Source: an uncultured Clostridia bacterium
Lineage (GTDB): Bacteria; Bacillota; Clostridia; Oscillospirales; Ruminococcaceae
Direction of reading: 5' to 3'
Assembly (NCBI GenBank): GCA_946056455.1
Contig: CAMGJS010000043.1
Location: 1 to 7,009 of the forward strand
DNA: 7,009 nt
Notes under the pieces: model-generated
Databases searched by the model: none
Told to the model about the DNA's origin: nothing
What the model saw: only the letters and a program-made list of their open reading frames with translations
Shown here: piece after piece, positions 1 to 5,215 of the stretch
How positions within the stretch are numbered: the first letter of the stretch is position 1
Layout of the letters: each line of letters starts with the position of its first letter
Made by a program: the position numbers and the translations under genes

Positions 1-927
1 GAGTTTTTCAAATTCGAGCGTTCTCTGCGCCGTGATATAATAACACAAAAGGACTATCTCAGAGTTCAGCGTGTTCTCACTATGCAGGAAATAATGCTTG
101 AAGACACTGCCGCAAGAGTTGATATGATTTCTGAGGTTTCTGCCCTTGACAAGCAAAAGCTTGACACTCTTATGGAAGGCTTTCAGGAGGAGGGTGCTCA
201 TCTCAGCGCCGCTATAGAGGCAAACAGACCAAAGCTTCTTTTAAGCATTGCCGAAATGAAGCAGGAAGCGGAACGCTGGATGTACGAATTCTTCTCAAAG
301 CTTCGTGAGGACATTGTGGCTTGCAGAAACGAAGTCACCGCAGAAGATGTCGAAGCGCATTTTCACTCCTACCTTATGGACAAAGTAGGAGAGGCTTATC
401 GTAAATGTATTGAGGCTCACCAGGCAAGAACCGACGCACTTATCGAGAGAATGAGCAGGGACCTTGCCAAGAAACTGGGCATTGGCAATCTTGCCGTAAA
501 CGCCGCAAGCGGAGGAAATGTCAGCGATTATATGCGTGAGGTTAACGAGCAGGTCGCAAAGTCCGTAAAGAATGTTACGGGCAAGGGTTCGGGAACATTC
601 CCCTCGGCTACGATTTCGTCGTTCAAGCTTATTTTAAGGACAAAAAAGCGTTCGGACATTATAGATGTTACGCTTGAAAAGTTTGACGAGATAAGAAACA
701 GCACTGTCAAGGACCTTTCGGTTGCCTATGCAACTCTTGAAGAAAAAGCGTTAAAGCGTTTTGACAATCTTTATGAAACTCAGCTCAATATGGGCAAGGA
801 CGCTATAAATCAGACCAAGGAAATGCTTGACAAGACCGACAACGAAAAGATGTCGAGAGTTTTTGAAAAGACAAAGACCGTTCTTGATAACGCAAGAAAT
901 GCTCTTAATGAAACTGCTTTTGTTTAA
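1..927 (+). CDS. C-terminal part of a long helical protein (5' end outside window), possibly dynamin-like GTPase
   Basis: The frame is open from base 1 to the TAA at 925-927, giving 308 visible residues. The first in-frame ATG, at 82, has no SD in front of it (the preceding bases read gtgttctcact), and the 27 codons upstream of it are open and translate into similar charged, helix-type sequence. I therefore treat this as a 5'-truncated gene, not a gene starting at 82. The visible part is rich in Glu, Lys, Ala and Leu, has no membrane segment or signal peptide, and looks like long amphipathic or coiled-coil helices. These are broken by a Gly/Ser-rich stretch (around visible residues 160-165 and 192-200). 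No catalytic motif is visible. The helical tail resembles the stalk regions of bacterial dynamin-family GTPases, but the G domain that would prove this is not in the window, so that is a guess. It is the only plus-strand gene and converges on the acetyltransferase gene. Confidence 0.75.
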   Translation, partial: EFFKFERSLRRDIITQKDYLRVQRVLTMQEIMLEDTAARVDMISEVSALDKQKLDTLMEGFQEEGAHLSAAIEANRPKLLLSIAEMKQEAERWMYEFFSKLREDIVACRNEVTAEDVEAHFHSYLMDKVGEAYRKCIEAHQARTDALIERMSRDLAKKLGIGNLAVNAASGGNVSDYMREVNEQVAKSVKNVTGKGSGTFPSATISSFKLILRTKKRSDIIDVTLEKFDEIRNSTVKDLSVAYATLEEKALKRFDNLYETQLNMGKDAINQTKEMLDKTDNEKMSRVFEKTKTVLDNARNALNETAFV

Positions 928-928
928 T

Positions 929-982
929 AATATGAAAACAAGCCTGAGAAGACTGCAATCTTCTCGGGCTTGTTTTCATATT
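929..982. terminator. Bidirectional intrinsic terminator between convergent genes
   Basis: Arms 929-952 and 959-982 form a 24-bp stem with a single G-T wobble and a 6-nt loop (ctgcaa). The stem begins 2 nt after the plus-strand TAA. Its outer part is A-rich on one side and T-rich on the other, so a T-containing 3' arm is presented to polymerase from either direction. The TGA stop of the minus-strand acetyltransferase (976-978) lies inside the stem. Such symmetrical hairpins between convergent genes usually terminate both transcripts. Confidence 0.88.
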
Positions 983-1551
983 GTCCATTCTCCGAATATG
1001 ACATCGGGCTGATTTGTACTATGTTCTCCGATAATCTTTTCCATCCATATCATATCGTACCATTTATTGAATTTATAACCACATTTATGAAATGTTCCCA
1101 CAAGCTTAAACCCAAGTTTCTGATGAAAAAGCATACTGTCATTTGTCAGATATTCGTCTGTTTCTTGTGTATATGCAATGCAAGCATTCAGGTTAAGCAC
1201 TCCCATTTTGCTTAACGATTTTTCAAGAATGTCATAAAGTGCTGTTCCTACGCCTGAATGTCGTTTGTCTTTTCTGACATATATTGTTGTCTCAACAGAC
1301 CAATCATATGCGGCTCTCCCTTTAAATGCTCCCGCATAAGCATAACCGAGAATTTTGCCGCTGTTATCAACTGCTTTTATGTAAGGATACTTGGCTGATA
1401 TTTTTCTTATCCTCTCTGCAAACTTCTCGACAGACGGCACTTCATATTCAAAAGAAACAGCGGTTTTTTCAACATAAGGAGCATAGATTTCCAACAGCTC
1501 TTTTGCATCCTCTTCATATACTCTCTCAATTCTCAATTCGTTCTCCCCCAT
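976..1551 (-). CDS. GNAT N-acetyltransferase, phosphinothricin acetyltransferase-like
   Basis: This is a cytoplasmic GNAT-fold enzyme expected to move an acetyl group from acetyl-CoA to a primary amine. The family includes phosphinothricin and methionine sulfoximine/sulfone acetyltransferases, but the substrate here cannot be read from sequence. Numbered from the ATG (191 residues), the acetyl-CoA motif R-x-x-G-x-G is RHSGVG at 97-102, preceded by the strand SVETTIYV (85-92) that is typical of the PAT group. The family-typical C-terminal block runs from NDSMLFHQKLGF (137-148) through GYKFNKWYDMIWM (158-170). The N-terminus (EEDAKELLEIYAPYVEKT) matches the usual PAT start. Two starts compete. 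The ATG at 1551 has only a weak CGGA upstream. A TTG at 1536 (186 residues) has GGAG with a 6-nt spacer and places residue 1 where the family normally begins. I keep the ATG as outer limit but think the TTG is at least as likely. The gene is monocistronic with its own promoter at 1576-1604. Confidence 0.93.
   Translation of the reverse strand: MGENELRIERVYEEDAKELLEIYAPYVEKTAVSFEYEVPSVEKFAERIRKISAKYPYIKAVDNSGKILGYAYAGAFKGRAAYDWSVETTIYVRKDKRHSGVGTALYDILEKSLSKMGVLNLNACIAYTQETDEYLTNDSMLFHQKLGFKLVGTFHKCGYKFNKWYDMIWMEKIIGEHSTNQPDVIFGEWTI
1543..1549 (-). promoter_or_regulatory. SD supporting a TTG start for the acetyltransferase
   Basis: The minus strand reads GGGGGAG here, with GGAG at 1546-1543, then a 6-nt spacer and TTG at 1536-1534. 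This lies inside the coding sequence if the ATG at 1551 is used. It is the only strong SD near the 5' end of the gene, so it argues for initiation at TTG. Confidence 0.55.
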
Positions 1552-1575
1552 AAATTCCGATTTATAAATCAGCTT

Positions 1576-1604
1576 ATTATAACACTAAAGAATAATAAAG
1601 TCAA
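1576..1604 (-). promoter_or_regulatory. Sigma-A promoter of the acetyltransferase gene
   Basis: The minus strand carries -35 TTGACT (1604-1599), a 17-nt spacer and a perfect -10 TATAAT (1581-1576). Transcription should start near 1569, giving a leader of only about 18 nt to the ATG or 33 nt to the TTG. The -35 box directly abuts the T-run of the mgtE terminator. No operator-like repeat was seen. Confidence 0.87.
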
Positions 1605-1647
1605 TAAAACAAAAAGTCACTTTTGAAATATCCAAAAGTGACCTTTT
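1605..1647 (-). terminator. Intrinsic terminator of mgtE
   Basis: On the minus strand, 1647-1633 pairs with 1625-1611 in a stem of up to 15 bp (one G-T wobble; GTCACTTTTG/CAAAAGTGAC is the perfect core) with a 7-nt loop. The run TTTTTGTTTT follows or ends the stem (1615-1606). It begins 7 nt after the mgtE stop codon. Confidence 0.9.
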
Positions 1648-1654
1648 ATTGTGA

Positions 1655-3010
1655 TTACAGATGTAAAAGCGCCGTTGCTGTTCCGAAATAAACGAGAAGC
1701 GAAAGAGCGTCGACCATTGTTGTGATGAACGGGCTCGCCATAACGGCGGGGTCAAAACCGATTTTCTTTGCAAGCATAGGCAAAGAACAGCCGATAACCT
1801 TTGCAACGATTACCGTTATCACAAGAGTAAGACAAACGGTAAGAGAAATCATTATTCCCGCTCTGTCAAGCAGTATGAGCTTGACAAAATTCGCGGCAGC
1901 AAGGGTAAGTCCGCAAAGAACGGCAACTCGGATTTCTTTCCATATTACTCTGAAAATATCCCTGAATTCAATCTCATTAAGAGAAAGTCCTCTTATGATG
2001 GTAACAGAAGCCTGACTGCCCGAGTTTCCTCCCGTGTCCATAAGCATAGGGATAAATGCGGTCAATGCAACCTGAGCCGCCAGAGCAGATTCAAACGATG
2101 TGATGATAAGTCCCGTGAATGTCGCTGAAATCATAAGGAGCAGAAGCCACGGGATACGCTTTTTCCATGTTTCAAAAACACCTGTTTTAAGATACGGCTT
2201 ATCGGTAGGAGTAATAGCCGCCATCATTTCGATATCCTCGGTGGTTTCTTCTTCCATGACATCGATAGCGTCATCGAAAGTTACAATTCCCACAAGGCGT
2301 GTTTCCTTATCAACAACAGGCAAAGCCATAAAGTTGTATTTACTGAGCATATGGGCAACTTCTTCCTGGTCGGTGTGAGTATCGACGCAGATGACATTTG
2401 TTTCCATAATGTTCTCTACGACATCGTCATCATCGGCAACAAGAAGGTCTTTAAGAGAAAGCATACCGATAAGAGTTCTGTTCTGGTCGGTAACATAGCA
2501 GGTGTAGATCGTTTCCTTATCAACGCAGGTTCTCCTGATACGCTTTATCGCCTCTTCAACCGTCATCTGAGGTCTTAAACTCAGATACTCGGTAGTCATA
2601 ATGCTACCTGCGCTGTCCTCGGGATATTTAAGTATTTCGTTTATCATTTTGCGAAGCTCAGGGTCCGCCTGCTTTAATACCCTGTTTACAACATTTGCGG
2701 GCATTTCTTCGACAATGTCAACCGCGTCGTCAACATAAAGCTCATCAACGACAGCTTTAAGCTCGGCGTCGCTGAAACCTTTGATTAGAAGTTCCTGCAT
2801 ATCGTCGTCCATCTCGACAAAAGCCTCCGCCGCAAGCTCCTTTGGCAGAAGTCTGAACAAAAGCGGCAGCTTGTCTTCCTGAATATCGTTGAAAATTGTG
2901 GCGATATCGGCAGGGTTTATCGTGTTCAAAATGTCACGCAGAGAAGAATATTTCTTTTCTTCAAGCAAAATTTCAATGGTTGAAGAAAATCCCTTGAAAT
3001 TATCCCCCAT
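1655..3010 (-). CDS. mgtE: Magnesium transporter MgtE
   Basis: MgtE is a homodimeric inner-membrane Mg2+-selective channel/transporter, gated by its own cytosolic Mg2+-sensing domains. All domains are present in the usual order over 451 residues, the normal length (Thermus thermophilus MgtE is 450). They are an acidic helical MgtE_N domain (about 1-135), two CBS domains (about 136-200 from GSIMTTEYLSL, and 200-258 from NIMETNVICVD), a connecting plug helix (about 259-284) and five transmembrane helices (about 286-451). The hallmark loop PMLMDTGGNSGSQAS is at 321-335. GFDPAVMASPFITT (418-431) leads to Asp434, which matches by position the pore Mg2+-binding Asp432 of the Thermus protein. Acidic clusters (MDDDM 67-71, VDELYVDDAVD 88-98, DDDD 193-196) fit the known use of inter-domain Mg2+ sites. 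The ATG at 3010 follows a strong AAGGAGGA. The gene has its own promoter and a long leader that may regulate translation. Confidence 0.97.
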   Translation of the reverse strand: MGDNFKGFSSTIEILLEEKKYSSLRDILNTINPADIATIFNDIQEDKLPLLFRLLPKELAAEAFVEMDDDMQELLIKGFSDAELKAVVDELYVDDAVDIVEEMPANVVNRVLKQADPELRKMINEILKYPEDSAGSIMTTEYLSLRPQMTVEEAIKRIRRTCVDKETIYTCYVTDQNRTLIGMLSLKDLLVADDDDVVENIMETNVICVDTHTDQEEVAHMLSKYNFMALPVVDKETRLVGIVTFDDAIDVMEEETTEDIEMMAAITPTDKPYLKTGVFETWKKRIPWLLLLMISATFTGLIITSFESALAAQVALTAFIPMLMDTGGNSGSQASVTIIRGLSLNEIEFRDIFRVIWKEIRVAVLCGLTLAAANFVKLILLDRAGIMISLTVCLTLVITVIVAKVIGCSLPMLAKKIGFDPAVMASPFITTMVDALSLLVYFGTATALLHL

Positions 3011-3015
3011 TTTAA

Positions 3016-3044
3016 TTCCTCCTTTACAAATTGAAAGAGAGGAA
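3016..3044 (-). promoter_or_regulatory. Hairpin sequestering the mgtE ribosome binding site
   Basis: On the minus strand TTCCTCTCTTT (3044-3034) pairs with AAAGGAGGAA (3025-3016) over 10 bp with one bulged T and an 8-nt loop. The whole SD is inside the stem, and the ATG begins 5 nt after it. This is a classical arrangement for switching translation on or off. Whether another leader segment releases it is not shown by the sequence alone. Confidence 0.6.
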
Positions 3045-3073
3045 GTATTACGGACGCATCCGCAAAAAGCCGT

Positions 3074-3172
3074 TTATATGTTAAGGCAATCGGAACGAAC
3101 GCCCGACAAAACGGTTTTACTGCAACATACGCCGCTACTTCGTCCCGGTTTTCCGCCGTTACCAGCGTCCAT
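3074..3172 (-). CDS. Possible 32-residue leader peptide upstream of mgtE
   Basis: The ORF begins at ATG 3172-3170 behind GGAGG (3185-3181) with an 8-nt spacer, a good SD, and ends at TAA 3076-3074. That is 63 nt before the mgtE ATG and just upstream of the SD-sequestering hairpin. The peptide starts MDAGNGGKPGRSSGVCC and ends SDCLNI. It is rich in Gly and Ser, has three Cys (two adjacent), is basic, and has no membrane segment. I recognise no family. It could be a leader peptide whose translation controls folding of the mgtE site. It could also be a chance frame in a structured RNA, since its bases overlap the predicted stems. Two further in-frame ATGs at 3195-3190 lack a clear SD. Confidence 0.35.
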   Translation of the reverse strand: MDAGNGGKPGRSSGVCCSKTVLSGVRSDCLNI

Positions 3173-3194
3173 TCCTTTCACCTCCGAATTCATC

Positions 3195-3231
3195 ATAAGG
3201 TTAGACAAGATATATTTTTGCCTAACCTTAT
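3195..3231 (-). repeat. 14-bp inverted repeat at the mgtE transcription start
   Basis: Arms 3195-3208 and 3218-3231 are complementary over 14 bp with one G-T wobble, around a 9-nt AT-rich centre. The upstream arm lies where transcription should start (about 3227), so the repeat could be a repressor operator or, in RNA, a 5'-terminal stem-loop. The inner half-sites AGGTTAG/CTAACCT resemble DtxR-type half-sites, but the 17-nt gap is unlike the 1-nt gap of that operator. Confidence 0.7.
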
Positions 3232-3233
3232 AT

Positions 3234-3262
3234 ATTTTATCACGGCGACAAAAAAATGTCAA
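3234..3262 (-). promoter_or_regulatory. mgtE: Sigma-A promoter of mgtE with extended -10
   Basis: The minus strand carries a perfect -35 TTGACA (3262-3257), a 17-nt spacer and -10 TAAAAT (3239-3234), with TG at 3242-3241 making an extended -10. Start is predicted near 3227. Such a strong core promoter suggests that control is exerted by an operator or by the leader RNA and not by weak initiation. Confidence 0.87.
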
Positions 3263-3264
3263 CG

Positions 3265-3304
3265 AAAAAAATGACCTTTTTGGCAAAATAATGTCAAAAA
3301 GGTC
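3265..3304 (-). terminator. Intrinsic terminator of the ABC exporter operon
   Basis: On the minus strand GACCTTTTTG (3304-3295) pairs with CAAAAAGGTC (3282-3273), 10 bp with a 12-nt loop, followed by A and seven T (3271-3265). It starts 7 nt after the stop codon of the second ABC gene and ends 2 nt before the mgtE -35 box, so it isolates the two units. Confidence 0.9.
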
Positions 3305-3311
3305 GATTTTT

Positions 3312-5198
3312 TTAAGAAAGCTCAAACATTCCCGTGTAAAGCTGATAATATTTGCCTTTTTGTGCAATAAGCTCGTCGTGGTTTCCTCTTTCAATGATTT
3401 TTCCGTGTTCAAGAACCATTATTGCGTGGGAATTTCTTACCGTTGAAAGTCTGTGTGCGATAACGAATACCGTTCTGCCTTCCATAAGACTATCCATTCC
3501 CTTTTCGATAAGGGCCTCGGTTCTTGTGTCGATAGAGCTTGTCGCTTCGTCAAGGATAAGCACGGGAGGGTCTGCAACCGCCGCCCTTGCAATAGATATG
3601 AGCTGACGCTGTCCCTGAGAAAGATTTGCGCCGTCTGCGGTGAGCAGAGTGTCATACCCCATAGGAAGATGCTTAATAAACGAATGTGCGTTTGCAAGCT
3701 TTGCCGCGTTGATACATTCCTCGTCCGTAGCGTCAAGCTTGCCGTAACGGATATTGTCCATAACCGTTCCCGTAAATAGATGTGTATCCTGCAAAACCAT
3801 TGAAAGAGAACGGCGAAGGTCCGCTTTTTTGATTTTGTTGATATTTATTCCGTCGTATCTGATTTTTCCGTCGGGGACATCATAAAAACGGTTGATAAGA
3901 TTTGTTATCGTTGTCTTTCCTGCTCCCGTTGAGCCGACAAAGGCTATCTTCTGCCCTTCTTTTGCCCAGAGCGTTATGCCGTTAAGAACTGTCTTGTTTT
4001 CTTCATATCCGAAGTAAACATCGTCAAATTCAACATCGCCTTTAAGCTTTGTATAGGTGAGCGTTCCGTCGCCGTGGGGGTGCTTCCAAGCCCAGACTCC
4101 TGTTCTCTTTTCAGACTCTGTGATTGTTCCGTCGGGAGCGATTTCTGCATTGACAAGAGTAACATAGCCGTCATCGACTTCGGGCTGTTCATCAATGGTA
4201 TTGAAAATTCTTTCGGCACCTGCCATAGCGATAAGAATATTGTTGAACTGCTGTGAAATCTGTGTAATAGGCATAAAGAACGATTTTGTAAGCTGAACGA
4301 AGGTTGCAACCGTTCCAAGCGTAATCATATCGTTTATCGCCATTATTCCGCCCACAACAGCCGTAACGGCATAGTGGACATGGGAAAGATTACCCATAAC
4401 GGGCATAAGGATATTCGCAAAGGTATTCGCCTTTGTTGCGGCATTGCAGAGATTTTCATTTATCTTGTCAAATTCGGATTTGACCGTATCTTCGTGACAG
4501 AAAACCTTGACGACCTTCTGACCTTCAATCATTTCTTCAATATAGCCGTTTACCTTTCCAATCTCTTCCTGCTGTTTCTTGAAGTACTTTCCGCTGTTTC
4601 CGCCGATTTTACCGATAAGGAACATTACAAGAACAAGCATAAGAACAACAAGGATAGTAAGTTGCCAGCTTAAAACAAGCATTGAGACGAAAACTGCTAT
4701 AACACTGAGCGTTGTTGTAAAAATCTGAGAAATACTGTTACCGAGCATTTCACGCATAGCGTCAACATCGTTGGTAAAACGGCTCATAAGCTCACCGTGA
4801 GTATGTGTGTCAAAGTATTTTATCGGCAGCTTTTGGAGATTAACAAAAAGCTCGGTCCTGATTTTATGGAGTATTCTCGTTGACATATAAAGCATTGTTT
4901 TATTGAGAACGAAAGTTGATACCGCTCCAAGAACATACATTACCGCTACTCCGAGAACCGCTAAACCAAAATCGGCGATTGTGGGCGCTCCGGGAGCGTT
5001 TTTGATTATCGGCTCTATATAAGTGTCAATAAGCTCTCTCAAAAACAATGTTCCGACAACTGACGCAGCTGAGCTGAATACTGCACAGAAAATTGCAAGG
5101 ACAAGTCTCGGTTTATAATCCTTGTAGTAAGAAAAGAGCCTTGAAAATATCTTTTTAATATTTTTAGGAGCGTCGGGTGTTCTTGCTTTTTTCGGCAT
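3312..5198 (-). CDS. ABC exporter half-transporter (TMD-NBD), catalytic-site subunit of a heterodimer
   Basis: This is a 628-residue half-transporter: a six-helix exporter membrane domain (about 30-325) followed by a nucleotide-binding domain (about 386-628). The ATPase motifs are complete: Walker A GSTGAGKTT (422-430, Lys428), Q-loop Gln470, signature LSQGQ (526-530), Walker B VLILDE (546-551) with catalytic Glu551, and switch His582 in IAHRLSTV. The EEMIEGQKVVKVF coupling segment (221-233) is typical of the MsbA/LmrA-like exporter superfamily. Between membrane domain and NBD lies an extra Trp-rich stretch of about 35 residues (about 350-385, with WAWKHPH at 369-375). The ATG at 5198 lies 2 nt past the stop of the upstream ABC gene, and its SD AAAGGAG is inside that gene, so translation is probably coupled. 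With that partner it should form a TM287/288- or BmrCD-like heterodimeric exporter. The substrate (drug, lipid or peptide) cannot be read from sequence. Confidence 0.95.
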   Translation of the reverse strand: MPKKARTPDAPKNIKKIFSRLFSYYKDYKPRLVLAIFCAVFSSAASVVGTLFLRELIDTYIEPIIKNAPGAPTIADFGLAVLGVAVMYVLGAVSTFVLNKTMLYMSTRILHKIRTELFVNLQKLPIKYFDTHTHGELMSRFTNDVDAMREMLGNSISQIFTTTLSVIAVFVSMLVLSWQLTILVVLMLVLVMFLIGKIGGNSGKYFKKQQEEIGKVNGYIEEMIEGQKVVKVFCHEDTVKSEFDKINENLCNAATKANTFANILMPVMGNLSHVHYAVTAVVGGIMAINDMITLGTVATFVQLTKSFFMPITQISQQFNNILIAMAGAERIFNTIDEQPEVDDGYVTLVNAEIAPDGTITESEKRTGVWAWKHPHGDGTLTYTKLKGDVEFDDVYFGYEENKTVLNGITLWAKEGQKIAFVGSTGAGKTTITNLINRFYDVPDGKIRYDGININKIKKADLRRSLSMVLQDTHLFTGTVMDNIRYGKLDATDEECINAAKLANAHSFIKHLPMGYDTLLTADGANLSQGQRQLISIARAAVADPPVLILDEATSSIDTRTEALIEKGMDSLMEGRTVFVIAHRLSTVRNSHAIMVLEHGKIIERGNHDELIAQKGKYYQLYTGMFELS

Positions 5199-5215
5199 AA
5201 TTACTCAGCTCCTTT
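5199..5215 (-). promoter_or_regulatory. SD and translational coupling site between the two ABC genes
   Basis: The minus strand reads AAAGGAG (5215-5209) inside the last codons of the upstream ABC gene. Its TAA is at 5203-5201, and two bases follow before the ATG at 5198. The GGAG-to-ATG spacer is 10 nt. Coupling would help keep the two subunits at equal amounts. Confidence 0.75.

Larger units (their letters stand above)
3011..3227 (-). promoter_or_regulatory. Long structured 5' leader of mgtE, candidate cis-regulatory RNA of unrecognised class
   Basis: From the predicted transcription start near 3227 to the mgtE ATG there are about 217 untranslated or leader-coding bases, far more than a plain ribosome site needs. 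Read on the minus strand it contains: a 14-bp stem at the very 5' end (3231-3195); a 6-bp stem ACGCTG/CGGCGT enclosing a CGG-AAAA-CCG hairpin (about 3168-3129); a stem TATGTT/AACATA (about 3129-3077) enclosing TCGG/CCGA; a small hairpin TTGCGGA-TGCG-TCCGTAA (about 3066-3049); and a hairpin covering the mgtE SD (3044-3016). The leader lacks the conserved M-box (ykoK) bases such as GGTGAGGCTCC that usually precede mgtE. It also matches no riboswitch consensus I can recall. Stem assignments are by eye, without energy calculation or alignment. Confidence 0.5.

Noticed and set aside
82..927. A complete plus-strand gene starting at ATG 82
   Set aside because: No SD precedes this ATG and the same frame is open and protein-like back to base 1, so the gene is cut by the window edge and not started at 82.
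3011..3231. M-box (ykoK) riboswitch upstream of mgtE
   Set aside because: This was expected from the gene, but the conserved GGTGAGGCTCC and related M-box segments are absent; the short GTTAGG at the 5' end is not followed by the M-box core.
3195..3231. DtxR/IdeR iron-type operator
   Set aside because: The half-sites AGGTTAG/CTAACCT match, but the 17-nt gap differs from the 1-nt centre of the 19-bp DtxR operator, so the two halves cannot be read as that site.
3074..3412. A 112-residue minus-strand ORF running across the ABC operon end into the mgtE leader
   Set aside because: It begins out of frame inside the second ABC gene and reads through its terminator and the mgtE promoter. Only the last 32 codons, behind a separate SD, are worth considering.
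2889..3446. A 185-residue plus-strand ORF
   Set aside because: It lies antisense to the mgtE start, its leader and the end of an ABC gene, has no SD or family resemblance, and translates the terminator T-runs; it is a shadow frame.
3437..4318. Out-of-frame ORFs on both strands inside the ABC genes (for example 3437-3736 and 3974-4318 minus, 3453-3779 plus)
   Set aside because: They overlap well-supported NBD and TMD coding sequence, lack SD sites and have no recognisable domains.
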